Assembly: GCA_000697055.1 (NCBI GenBank)
Contig: JNDT01002309.1
Location: 1-35,035 of the forward strand
Direction: 5' to 3'
DNA from: Saksenaea vasiformis B4078
Taxonomy: Eukaryota; Mucoromycota; Mucoromycetes; Mucorales; Saksenaeaceae
DNA: 35,035 nt
In this document: positions 20,664 through 31,633 of the stretch, in pieces
Layout of the letters: every line of letters starts with the position of its first letter
Position numbering within the stretch: position 1 is the stretch's first letter
Translations under genes and position numbers: made by a program
Notes under the pieces: model-generated
Told to the model about the DNA's origin: nothing
The model's database searches: none
What the model saw: the letters and a program-made list of their open reading frames with translations, nothing else

Positions 20664-23600
20664 GTTGCGTGTGTGCTATGGACAACGATCGATCGTCAAT
20701 GGTCGGGATTTCTTTTCTTTTTCTTCGGGTGTGAATTTTGTTTGCATCGCACGTCACAGTGAGCGGTGCACTGGAATGCTGTGCGATTTACCAATGAGGT
20801 TTGGAGCTATCACAAGAAGAAGTGGAAAAAGCGAAAAAAAAATAGATAAGAAGTAGTTTATTAAAGGGAAACGAAGACATATAGAACCGGGAGCAAATAA
20901 GCACATCAGATTGGAAAGAAAACATGCACAAAGAAATGGATAAGTTAAGGTTGTTCAACGTTTATCACCTCACTTACATCGCTTAGCCTGCTCCAAAGGA
21001 ATATGGCTGTCATACTTCAAACCTAATATGGGAGATATTGTCTCATTGTACAAACGACATATTTCCTATTTTTCAGTAGAAGAGTGTACAAATGACTGAG
21101 AATGATGATAAACGTGAAAATGGGCAGGACATGCGAGAAACAAATAGGCAATGGCTTAAAGAAAAAGGTTAGAAGGATAAACGAAATATGGAGTGTTGTG
21201 TGGATGAATTTACAGACGGTGTTTGTCCAAGTACTTCAGTGATCAATTTCCCAATATTCTGTCGGAAAGCAGTAAAAATATCTTAAGATAAGAGAAGGTT
21301 TCATCCAAAAATGATCCGCATTTAAAGGCACGGATGAACCACAAAATTTACATACAGTAGCGTAAAGATGCATTCAATAAATAGTACTGTATATCTCTAG
21401 TGAATTACCTTTCATAAATTAAAAAAAATGTATATCCTAATATGTTTCCTGAGGAAAGCCTTACCTCGTCAGTTTAGAACAATCAGGGTACTAGATTTGG
21501 CTCAGCTGTGATAAGCAAAAGATCTTGATTATCGATGGAATGAATAATTTTTAGTCATGCAACAGGCCGTCAGCGATCTTTACTGGTACTTAACATAAAC
21601 TCATCTTTACCAGGTTGAGGCGAGGCTATGCTTCTCCAGCGAAGTCCGATTTCCGAAATCTGTTGCAAAAAACGGGCTTTAATTCGACAGTAGTCTATTT
21701 CATGTGCGTGTTGTTCACCAATTCTAACCACCAGACGTAACAAACGCGATTGTAGAATGAAGATGTAACCATCTTAAAAAGCGTTATTCCAGTTTCATCG
21801 AGAACTTTGGAATGCCTTGGCATAGTACGTGACCGTCGGGATAATATTTTTATTGGTGTTAAACTTCGACTTTTTAACGTATCAAGCTCGATACCGTTTG
21901 TGGTAGTTCTGTATTGCTTTTTCCGTTAATGACGTGGATCATCATGCGGCAATTTTAGAAATACCAACTTGCAGCACCCTTAGAATTTGCAACATTTGGA
22001 TTTCTAGGACGGATTGTGCAGAATCTTGGTATTACAAAGGTAACGTGCCACGGATCATGAGGGATCAAGTGAGATTGGGCTCAGCATTCTCAGACCACTT
22101 AGCCCAAATTCTTTTTTTTTTCTGACAAGAGAACGCTAAATCTGAAATTCGACCAGAGAGTTCTTTTGACTCAGATGATCAAATCCGGGGAAAACTTTCT
22201 GTTCTACTATACCTATAACAAAGCCTTTAAATTTCAGCAAATGGCATAGGCGCGAAGACAAGGTGCCAAGAGAAGATTACATTTAATCCATAGAAGTCTC
22301 TTGCAACCTACCTCGACTAATTGTTTGGTAAATCCAAGAGAGTATGCTTCAGGTGATAAACAAACAATTCAACGAGATGATATTAGTTTTGCTGACAGTG
22401 AATCATTTCTCAAGATTATGAAGAACACAACAGTTCATTTAAATGCAGTGTTCTGCGGTAGTCTGAGCATGAAATAATAGCTGGAAATACGCTCCCCTTC
22501 TCGAAGGGACGTACTCTAAATACGAAGCTTTAGGACATAGATGTACGAAAAATATCGGTAGTAACCTAGTACAAGTGACTTGTGGAAGTTATAATGATTT
22601 AACTAGCCAGCTGCAGTTTGAAAATGTCCAAGTGATGAAGTAGTGATATAGGTTTTCTTCATGCAGTCGTCATTGGCATGGCCACATCATTGCTATTTAA
22701 ACTGCCTAATGAATGGCTTGCTAAAAGTCATTGCCTAATTGAGTCAATTGCTCAATATCGGTTGACACTTTCAATATTCGAAGTAATAAACCTGTTTCCA
22801 TTTTTTTCTGGACTGTTATCATTGTCACCATCAACACGTTATATTCTCGCTACAGTTGTTGCGAAAGTTCTAAAACGATTGGCATTTATCCTAATTGAAT
22901 GTAATCCAAACTAACACGCCACTCAGTTTCACATTATTTTAGGCTTAGTTGGAGTACAAACTGTCGAACTTTGCCAACCACAGAAAAAAAGCCGCTGAAA
23001 TTGGTTTCTCAGAACTGAATAAATGCACAGAAGACACCGTCGTATCGGCAAAGTTGTGTTTAGAGCACCGCTTAACGTTGTGTCAAGCCATCTGCATTGT
23101 AAGGACTACTCACGCGCAAAGTGGGATTTTAAAACTACTAGGGCCATTATCTGGCAACAAAAGACGATAAACCTGTTGCTGACAGGATAAAATGTATAAT
23201 TAAAAGTGCACAGTTACATAAAGCAAAATTGCAGACTATGAAGTGAGAATAGCGAATGCCAGTAGTGTTATTGCACTATAGAGGATTTTACTGGGAAAAA
23301 ACTATACTTTCCCACAATGTAGACGAGCATGAATAGAGGATTGCATATGCTTGCCGTGGCGTGAATTATAAAGGCATTTCCAGAAATATCTATCCCTACA
23401 ATGTGAAGCTAGTCGCTTTCAAACGTCTATGCTATGAACGAGTAACCGTCCTTCCTTAATTGTAAGGAGATACTGTGTTTGGGCAGAATGAAATAAGGTT
23501 CAAATGCCATCAGGCAGGCGTAGTACGGAAAACCATAGAAAACGAGAGGAGAAGACAATTAGCATTTGTAAAAATGAACAGTTATCCGAATAGCTCGGGA

Positions 23601-24404
23601 ATAAATGTATATTTAAGCAAAAAACGGATGTCACAAATTAGGAACTCGCAGATCAGTCATAACTGCAACAAGTGAACATTGAAAAAACGTCGACGGTCGA
23701 TGGTGTCATTTCTCATATACAGCGCTATACAGCGTTATAAAATAGACGTAGAACACACAATGCAGACGCCGGATCGTGACAATAGTCAGTGAATGCTTGC
23801 AATGTCTGAACATTTTCTAATATGGCAATACATTGGAGTCGTACGGAAGTACAACCTTTTGCCCATTTACAGGTGTATCGCCTATTAAATTACGTGTACT
23901 TCTGATTTATCAGTAAAGAATTGGACGCTTATTAACGCAAAAAAAAAAGAAAAAGAAAAATGAACTGAGTAAATGCGCAATTCAGAAGAGAAATAACTGC
24001 ACCCACCATTTAAAGAAGCGCTGCTACGGAGGGTCCGAAGATTGGGTAACGACCACGTTTTTGCATTTGTCGGTGAAACAAATCATTGATTTCCCGCTAG
24101 GCACACAAGGCACCCAAAAGACTTACTGTTTTCTGAACCTATGTTTTATGTTGAAACAAATAACTGTGTATTCAATAGGAAGTCATGCTCTAAATCGCTT
24201 AAATATTATTTTTTGGGGATCTACCAGCTCTTCCTTTTCTGGAGACCCAAAAAAGAAGTGGCCAAAACTTAGCGCAAAAGTGTGACTGCACCATTCAACG
24301 ACTTTCCACTTATGATCCTTTGCCGGCTGAAAGGAAGCGAAGTTATAGGATTTTCCACGACGAGACAATCATAGTTGCATTGACGAATCACTCAAATTTT
24401 GGTC
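20664..24404. other. Gene-poor interval, about 3.7 kb
   Basis: No complete gene found. The minus-strand relic at 21489-21932 is listed separately. Frames at 22678-22914, 22949-23170, 23475-23675 and 24061-24285 (plus) are short and featureless. An A-rich simple tract lies at about 23938-23960. Confidence 0.4.
21489..21932 (-). pseudogene. Frameshifted, decayed protein-coding relic
   Basis: On the minus strand a 75-codon open frame (about 21932-21702) reads protein-like sequence including SRTMPRHSKVLDETGITLFK and then stops. An overlapping second frame (about 21775-21572) continues in the same style (RLLRLVVRIGEQHAHEIDYC, then LQQISEIGLRWRSIASPQPG). Further down, about 21522-21489 reads DNQDLLLITAEPNLVP before a stop. 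The pieces look like one former gene broken by frameshifts rather than exons, because no good donor or acceptor joins them. No start codon is evident and the family is not recognised; a transposon-encoded protein is possible. Confidence 0.4.
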
Positions 24405-26497
24405 ATGGCGCTACCTACACACAATTCCGATCGTAAAGCACCTCTACACTCCGACAGCGAAGACTTTCCAGACTTCATCGTACCAAAAACATCTGCCAGA
24501 GAGAGTCACCATGACAACGATGACTGGGTCTACACACCGAATACAACGACTGAGTACGCTCAACTTGATATCGATGATTCTGAGACGACACAACAACACC
24601 CGTTATTGGCAGAAAATGACGACGACGACGCCGAGACGAAAATATATCGGCTTCCATCCGAAGGAGGATCGATATTTGCAAGCTTTGTTCGTATCTGCTA
24701 GACCCCTAAAAAGAAAAGTTGTTACTCATGTTTTTTACCATAGCTGAATATGGCGAATAGCATTATTGGTGCTGGTATTATTGGCCTGCCATTTTCATTC
24801 AAAGAGGCAGTAAGTCCCCCTCCCTCTCTTTCTCCCCCCTTCCCCACACATACTCCGCCTCTCCTTGGTCACACAGTTAGAATATTCCCGGTGATTCTGA
24901 AATTTCGCCGATATAGGGGTTTTGGATGGGCATTTTGTTGTTATTGTTATTAACAGTCGTTGTCGGTGAGTTAGTTGGCCAATCCGAATGAATTGACGCG
25001 GTAATGGGAGAGAGAAAAAAGAAAAAGAAGAAAAAACTAGGGGTGGGATTGTGCAGAGTCACGTTGATCCTATCTGGGAGCTGATCACGGGTTGAATATA
25101 GACTGGACACTGAGGCTGTTGATGTACAACGGAAAGTTGGCTGGACGGACAACATACCAGGATCTCTTGGAATTTTCGTTTGGGCGAGCTGGCCTTATTG
25201 CCATTTCCGTATTTCAATTTGCATTTGCCTTTGGAGGTAAAAAAAATTGACGTGTTATTATTGATCCATGGTTGACTTGTCTATGCGTGTATGTGTGTGT
25301 AGGCATGTGCGCTTATTGCGTAATTGTTGGTATGTATAGTTAAGGATGTTTATATGTTTTTGTTTATGCATAGAGCCAATTATTTCGATTTTATAGGGGA
25401 TACTATACCACACGTTATTCGATCATTGGTACCTTCGATTGAACAGATACCTATTCTGTGGATTTTTGGCAATCGAAAGTTGTGTATTACATTTTTCACC
25501 GTATTTGTATCTTATCCACTCTCTCTCTATCGAGACATTGCAAAGCTTGCCAAAACCAGTGCATTGGCACTGGTTGCAATTGTGGTGATTATTGTCAGTG
25601 TGACGATAGAAGGTCCTAAAGTGCCAGAAGAATTGCGTGGATCGCGCGATGAGGTGTTCAAGCCTGTGAATAACGAAGTCTTTCAAGCTATTGCTGTCAT
25701 CAGCTTTGGTTAGTTTATGAACTGAGAGAAATTAATGGACTCACCTGTCATGGCAGCATTTGTGTGTCATCACAATAGCTTTCTTATCTTTGGATCGCTC
25801 AAACAACCTTCACTTAACCGATTTGCGGTCGTGACTCATTGGAGCATGCTGATCGCCTTTGCAACATGTTTAATGTTAGCTGTATCAGGCTATGCAGCAT
25901 TTACCAACAAAACTGCAGGTACGGGCATGAACATGGAGGAGGAAAAAAGAAAACCAGGCTTACATATACTGCAACCCTAGGCAACATCCTAAACAATTTT
26001 CCTGCAGACAATGTGTTTATCAATGTTGCCCGCATGGCGTTTGGATTAAACATGTTCACAACTATCCCCCTTGAAACGCTTGTATGTCGAGAGGTATGTA
26101 GCATGTACCAATAATCGTACCAGAGACTCACGTAGGACTAATTTTCAAGGTATTGGAGACATTCTTTTGGCCTACGGCGTCATTTGATCGTGCACGTCAT
26201 TTTGCACTTACTACGATCCTGATCCTTGTCGCGTTGGTGATCTCGTTGCTGACATGCAATCTTGGTATCGTACTCGAATTGACCGGTGCATTCTCTGCTA
26301 CCGCATTGGCATATATCCTTCCGCCACTGTGCTACCTAAAGCTGTCCAATGGTTCACTTTGGCAGAGAAGTAAAATACCACATTGGGCTTGCTTTATTTT
26401 TGGACTAGTGATTATGTTTGTGAGTACCTTTTACAGTTTACAAAAAGTATTTCGCCACTCTGACGTGGTGGAAGGAGTACACTCATGTGATTTATAA
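24405..26497 (+). CDS. AVT-type (SLC38-like) amino-acid transporter, nine exons, about 497 aa
   Basis: Predicted exons are 24405-24686, 24744-24809, 24917-24965, 25102-25236, 25303-25329, 25397-25708, 25757-25918, 25981-26093 and 26150-26497; every phase agrees. An acidic, hydrophilic N-terminus of about 90 residues (PDFIVPKTS, LLAENDDDD) leads into about 11 membrane segments. The first holds NSIIGAGIIGLPF, the hallmark of the AAAP/AVT family, followed by EAGFWMGILLLLLLTVVV. Later, FAFVCHHNSFLIFGSL matches the conserved TM6 loop of SLC38/AVT proteins. The closest yeast relatives are Avt5-7, which move amino acids across the vacuole membrane; location and substrate are inferred. Exon 5 is only 27 nt. 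Introns 2 and 3 (107 and 136 nt) are longer than the others and carry opposite CT- and GA-rich tracts. Confidence 0.92.
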
Positions 26498-27283
26498 AGT
26501 TATACGAGCATTTATCTCAAAAATCGCGAGGGTAAATGTATAACCGTCCTCATGCAGCTGATTTCAAGGACTTCACGTCTCCTGAATATTAGGCTTGCAA
26601 GTGATATTTATTTACATTGCCATCATCATGTTTTTTACTATAATGTGATATATCATCTAGCACTTGTATGTCTCGCTCATTGACGCCGGCTTGAATATTA
26701 GGCGACGGGAACACCTTTGTTCATGGATAGTGGCTTCGGATTACATGTCATGATTTATGCATCTCCACTCTTTCTCTACCAGAATAATATAATGAAATCG
26801 CTGTTATAGCATGGACGCTCCAGAATTTCTCTGGTTTGTATCAGATGCCCTTCATGTCTGAGACTTCTATTGGCCTTAACGTCGTTTACTGTAATTTATC
26901 TGTGAAAATTCCTCTTTTAAAACGTCCGTGCTTCTTAAAAAGAGATAAAATGATATTCCTATCCGATTGCCATTTACAACAAGCTCTTATCCATTTTTCT
27001 TCACGCTTTCGAATGCATTCATCTTGGAGGTATTTTTTTCTTTATTGGCAATCATGTCATGGACTAACCTGTTTTTTAGAATCCTCTTTCCGCGTGAGCC
27101 GTACTTTCAACCTACCTAGTTGCGGGTGACGAGATGGCCTCCCTGTGATGATATCAGCTCTCTGTTTTTCTTTAACCAAACGGTTTGTTATTATTGTTCT
27201 TTGTACGTCAATACTTACTGTGCAATAGACTCTTGAATAGTTCATTACCTTATTTTGTCTTTACCGATAACCAAGGGTAAGTA
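26498..27283 (+). other. Unresolved interval, may hold 5' exons of the next gene
   Basis: Several plus-strand pieces look exonic but could not be joined. An ATG at 26811 opens MDAPEFLWFVSDALHV. A frame from about 26845 runs to a good donor at 27030. That donor pairs with a CTAAC branch site and a TTTTTTAG acceptor at 27080 (51 nt). Another short frame near 27160-27210 reads SLFFFNQTVCYYCS. They may be the upstream exons of the gene ending at 27694 or a separate small gene. Confidence 0.3.
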
Positions 27284-27694
27284 GCTTTACTCCAGAACAA
27301 ATCAAGCTAATATCCTTCCAACAGTGGGACATCTATGGTGATGACTATCAAGCTATATTTGGTATTCGCCCTCTCGTTTTCTCGCTGACCACATTTGCTA
27401 TTTATCGTAAGTGATTCCGCTACAGCAATGTTTTGATCCTGAGCTTTTTGAATCTGCTATTGGTTGACGGTTATGACACATCCACAGACTGGTGTTGCGG
27501 GTGTTTAAAAAACGCCGTAGATCCTCTGGGAGCTGTAAGTGTCGTTTGATCAGGGTTCAGTTGCATTGTGCTAATGACTTTTCCCAACAGGCGGCTTCGG
27601 GACTACGTAAGTAGTGCGCTTTCTTGTGCTCGCTGTCTCATGTAAGGCACTTCCAGGGTCCCGCAAAACGTCCTCCTCCGTGAGGCGTATATGA
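27284..27694 (+). CDS. 3' part of an unidentified membrane-protein gene with micro-exons
   Basis: The last four exons are clear: up to 27406, then 27488-27534, 27591-27606 (only 16 nt) and 27657-27694, ending in TGA. All donors are GTAAGT, and acceptors are CACAG, AACAG and TCCAG; phases agree. The encoded C-terminus runs QWDIYGDDYQAIFGIRPLVF, a hydrophobic stretch ending FAIYHWCCGC, then LKNAVDPLGAAASGLRSRKT and a Ser/Arg-rich end. One membrane segment followed by a Cys cluster suggests a membrane protein with a palmitoylatable cytosolic tail (inference). The first exon's 5' edge is uncertain: about 27284 if the acceptor is GTAAGTAG, or 27325 if it is CCAACAG, though the latter meets an in-frame stop upstream. 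No family is recognised. It converges on the next gene with 136 bp between stops. Confidence 0.5.
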
Positions 27695-27830
27695 TAAAAC
27701 CATCAGGTAAGAAATCTTGTTGGATTTTGTATGATGCTGACTTTACCCGATTCTTGCGAGACCGCTGTGTTTGCTCAAAGTCTTATTTTTTTTTCTTTCA
27801 AACTGGCATTCCTTTCTTTATTCCTTTTTT

Positions 27831-29132
27831 CTATCCAAAAACAACGCTCCACAACTTTCCCATCATTCCGCCTTCTCTTTTCTCTTGATTTTCTTTTTCT
27901 ATTTGGATGACGAATTCGTTATCCGCCGTGCGTTCGAAACGTCTCACGTCCAATATCGTATACCTTGTGGAGAATAGACTCCGATAATGATAGGCAACGC
28001 CTTTGTTTGGTAATACCAGAAGAGTGCCTGGTAATTTCGCTTCCTTAATTGTCAAAGGTCCTGCAAAGGTATCATCACGGGTGGGATACTGATCAAGCCG
28101 TCGTTGATTGGAAAGACCAAAAGCAGCCCATGCGGCATGGTATGGATGATCTGCTGCAGATCCCGTTGGTCGATAGCACCAAATGAATCGACGCTGCTCG
28201 AATGCTTTTACTTTGCGCGACAATGACTTCTCAATAGCGGGCGATGTCACAGCAGTTTCGATAGGAATATAAGATGAGCCGGATTGATTGCCTGTGGAAG
28301 TACCACTGTCTGAATGATGCCCTTTGTCCCCCTCGTTGTCCTTTATTGATCGATCGGCTGGTGGTGTCACATTTGCGGTACTCGTGTCTGAATGTCCGGC
28401 TGATTCTGAATACGGCTCTCCAGGAGTGTTTTGTTCTGGCATCTTCGTAGGAGCAGTAATATGGTAATCATTGTTCCAAGGCAAAGGGATAGGCAAAGGC
28501 AGAGGTGGAAGTGGCATCGTGCGCATCATCATGACAGGCGGTAGAGGAAATGACGGCATGGAAGGTGGCGGAAGAGGCGGAGGCGGTGGTGGTGGCGGTG
28601 GTGGTGGTGCAGCAAAATTGTGACCCGGGGTTTGCATCCAGGACGATGGAATTGGCTCTGGTCTCATGACATCATGTTCAAAAAATGACGGTCGAAGGTC
28701 TTCTCTTTGCGTCGGGATGGTCTTTTGTCGAGTTAGTTTCTCCTGATGCTGGTATCGCTGGTGATTCCCTAAAGATTTTGACCTTCGCAATTTGTTCCTG
28801 CTGACCGAACTTCGAGATGAAAAGTCTGACCGATGGGCTGACATCCGACGGACAGGGAATACATCATCGTCGTCCACATCGGGCGCATAAAAATCATGCA
28901 CGAGTTTATCTTTGTCACGAGACCACAGGGCGTCGCCACCAGGCATCCAAGGCTCAGGACCATCATCTACAGGAAGATAGTCTGGTTCGACAAACACTGA
29001 TGGGGAATAAACAATTCGTGGATAAGCATGTCTTGTTCTTCTTCTTTGACGTTGTAGCCAATCATCATCTGAATCTAATGCGTCGATCTCGTCGTAGACG
29101 AAATGCTGTGGGTATGTATGATAATGCGACAT
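27831..29132 (-). CDS. Proline-rich protein with WWE-like C-terminal domain, 433 aa
   Basis: A single long frame with a clear ATG. The N-terminal third is acidic and aromatic (DALDSDDDW, VDDDDVFPVRR), followed by a basic, Ser-rich cluster (about 100-121, SRNKLRRSKSLG), a possible phosphorylation or 14-3-3-type site. Residues 175-218 are almost pure proline and hydrophobics, with a run of about 12 Pro resembling formin/WASP profilin- or SH3-binding tracts. A low-complexity Ser/Gly/Asp linker leads to a folded C-terminal region (about 313-405) with RRFIWCYRP, AAWAAFGLSNQRRLD and later TILDVRRFERT. The W...W...F-x-x-x-x-x-x-LD spacing recalls WWE domains (as in DDHD-type proteins), but that is a tentative fold guess. 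Otherwise the protein is unidentified, perhaps an adaptor at actin or membranes (inference). Confidence 0.75.
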   Translation of the reverse strand: MSHYHTYPQHFVYDEIDALDSDDDWLQRQRRRTRHAYPRIVYSPSVFVEPDYLPVDDGPEPWMPGGDALWSRDKDKLVHDFYAPDVDDDDVFPVRRMSAHRSDFSSRSSVSRNKLRRSKSLGNHQRYQHQEKLTRQKTIPTQREDLRPSFFEHDVMRPEPIPSSWMQTPGHNFAAPPPPPPPPPPPLPPPSMPSFPLPPVMMMRTMPLPPLPLPIPLPWNNDYHITAPTKMPEQNTPGEPYSESAGHSDTSTANVTPPADRSIKDNEGDKGHHSDSGTSTGNQSGSSYIPIETAVTSPAIEKSLSRKVKAFEQRRFIWCYRPTGSAADHPYHAAWAAFGLSNQRRLDQYPTRDDTFAGPLTIKEAKLPGTLLVLPNKGVAYHYRSLFSTRYTILDVRRFERTADNEFVIQIEKENQEKREGGMMGKLWSVVFG

Positions 29133-29409
29133 TGTAATCGATGAGCAGAGAAGAAAAAAGAGAGTCCATTTATATAAAACCCATCAATCTTGTATCGTCA
29201 TGGGTTCCTTATCGATCCGGAGCATGGCCTGCTTATCACATGCCATAGGAAAGCTTCATTAAAGGACTGTCAAGAAGACGATGAACAAATTGGTGAACGA
29301 TGTAGCTACCTATAGTCATATATTACAGGTACACCGTACAAGTATGCCAAATGATGCGATTATGTATTTACAATGAAGTTGTGCTTCCTTTCGACAAGGT
29401 GTTCAATTT

Positions 29410-31560
29410 CTAGTCACCAAATAAAAACGATCGCCAGGGATCATCCTGTTTATAATCGGCTAGCTTTCCGATACGCGGCTCGCAATTCGTCGTGGTATTG
29501 AACATCTCACGAATAGACTCCAATCTTTTGTGAGTCAAGCTCTCAGAAGAATCGCATTGTCTTCGTAAAAAGTCAAGAGTGTCGTTTACGGATCGCTCAT
29601 GGGCCATGCTTAAAACTTGGGCAGCCGTATCGTCAGTCCTTTCACTGTTTGCACATACTGAGCAACTTGGTCAATAGAAGAAACAAAGCACTTACTTTAA
29701 AGCTTTTAAATGTACAATAAGGGTATCTAATGTCCAATCGTCTGCAACACCATGTTCAAGTCTCTCCAATAAAAGCTCAAAAATAAGGTGCATTGATCCT
29801 GGTGGAGCAGCTATCGACTCATCAGCTTAATATCTCATAAACCAACACAACGCTTACAGTTGTTTAAGGAGTCAATCTTGGTAAGCAGTGGCTTCAATGC
29901 AACGTCAGCATCTGCGGTTGGATCAAGGCGACAAAACTCTTCTAAAGGCTGTTGAATCGTAGCGTCTGGTATATACTTCAGCAAGACACTATACGTTGAC
30001 TTAGATCTGGAATCCATCGAAATTCACTTTAGCTCACCTCAAGCGATATGGGTCCACCGTGGAACTTTGCCTTGCTCGTTCCACTACTTCAGCGACATCC
30101 ATCCCCATCCCAAACATCACCTAAAAGAGGCTTAAGATGTACTGTGTTTGCCGAAGGTCTCTTGCTGCTTACATGTAAATAAGCTTCCAGTACTTGTGGG
30201 TCATCGGGAAGAAGATTATAAGCTTTTTCAAGGTAGCGAAGCACTTTTTCATTGTCTTCTTTGGACTTTTCTCCAGGAATTCGTTCCCACTTATCGTACA
30301 TAATCATTGCCAAAGTCTTCCTCACTTGTCCATCAGAAACAAAAGGTTCCTGCTCAATACGGCTTGGACAAGTTAATATTAATGATCAATTGATTCCATG
30401 AGACTTACAACTCAATCTCATCTCGAGCTGTTTCGATACGGCCAACTCTGATCAATTGTTGTATCCAGGCATGAAAGGTCGGAAGAAGCTTTGTAAGATC
30501 ATTAGATATACGTTTGTCATGTTATGAAGAATCTTACTGTATCTTTTTTGCTTCCCACAAAGGCTGTCTCCAGGTATTCTGTCAACTGCTCTGGAGCAAC
30601 TTCTTGTACCAACTCAGCACCCACCTTGACACAATGATTAACGCATGAGGTGAGGTATTGTATAGCCTCACCTTCCAGTACTTGGCCATTGGATACTTCT
30701 TTGTGCCAATCAAGGCATGCAACACAGCAAGTGCTTCCCCATATCGTTGCTCTTGCACAAGACAGAGTAATCGTTGCCTTGCAGTATGGTGCACTCTAAC
30801 ATTTCCGATGATGTTTGGTGGTTTTACATGCTCCGGATCAAATTGATTGACATCAAGGATGCTTGACAGCACTTTGTATGGGGACATTGGCTCAAAAGAG
30901 AAGCAAAAATTTTTAGCGGGAAAAGTGGTCGGACTCAACCACCTGTCATGTCCAAGACAAAATAAAGCCGCATTAATCTGCGCTTGCTTCGGAGTGTTCC
31001 TGACGTACCGTGTACGGGAAGCAAGCGATATACTTGTGATAGTGGATTATCAAGGTTTATTGCTTATTGAATGTGTCTTTATTCTGCCCTATACAACTTT
31101 TGCGTTCACAGGAAGCCCAATTGGCGCTAATGAAGAGCTGAATATGCGGTCATCAGTACATAAATTGGCGACAATCTCATCGTATCCTTACATGTTCTTA
31201 TCTCGAGACACATTTGCTTCTTCCAATAGGGTCTGAGAAATCATCACTGATACAGCAAATTGCTCCAATGCAAAATCAGGCCACTCAGGCGCGAACTATT
31301 CTTTGGATTAACACACAACGGGCTTCTTCTCAGTGCAAAGACGTATCACTTTCCAGTGCATAATTTATTCCCACTTGAATGTGAAACGATATTTAGTTGA
31401 CGCTAACATTCATTCAAAATCCAGAATCACTTCCCAGTCATGAATCGAAGTCCGGTGCTTAACCTTCTACGCGTGTTTGCCGTGGATGACTTCCTAGCTG
31501 CCGTATCAGCTCGTCGTGGTTACTGCGAATAATCGAGCTGGCTGACTGTTGGTGCTCAGG
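29410..31560 (-). CDS. Multi-exon helical-repeat protein, tentatively TAF1A/Rrn11-like
   Basis: Exons read on the minus strand: to 31471, 31295-31192, 31032-30672, 30624-30538, 30488-30409, 30362-30173, 30120-30038, 30006-29858, 29810-29696 and 29644-29410. The last eight join in one phase over at least 384 residues; including the upstream coding stretches gives about 497. The sequence is helical and TPR-like: ARQRLLCLVQEQRYGEALAV, AKYWKVGAELVQE, HAWIQQLIRVGRIETARDE, YLEKAYNLLPDDPQVLEAYL. Such pairs, and the K-Y-W-K-V-G-A-E-L element, recall TAF1A/Rrn11 subunits of the RNA polymerase I initiation factor, but this is weak and other helical scaffolds are possible. The C-terminus is DDPWRSFLFGD. 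The intron between 30038 and 30006 is only 31 nt. The 5' end is unresolved: coding-like sequence runs to at least 31560, with no ATG in that frame. Confidence 0.6.
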
Positions 31561-31633
31561 ACTTGTTGGTCACACTATACCACTCGCGGTATACGATACA
31601 TGCATTTGTACATTTGCAAAATCGGTTATTCAT

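Noticed and set aside
20455..20856. 133-aa plus-strand frame
   Set aside because: Antisense to exons 1-2 of the Faf1-like gene, which splices in frame and matches a family.
23440..23520. GGTTCAAAT-like tRNA B box near 23498
   Set aside because: No matching A box, acceptor stem or cloverleaf could be drawn around it.
31041..31145. Alternative minus-strand exon ending SSLAPIGLPVNAKVV and a stop, which would make a separate small gene
   Set aside because: Splicing 31192 directly to 31032 keeps phase and continues into the large downstream frame, which explains more sequence.
30847..31236. 129-aa plus-strand frame
   Set aside because: Antisense to three phase-consistent exons of the helical-repeat gene.
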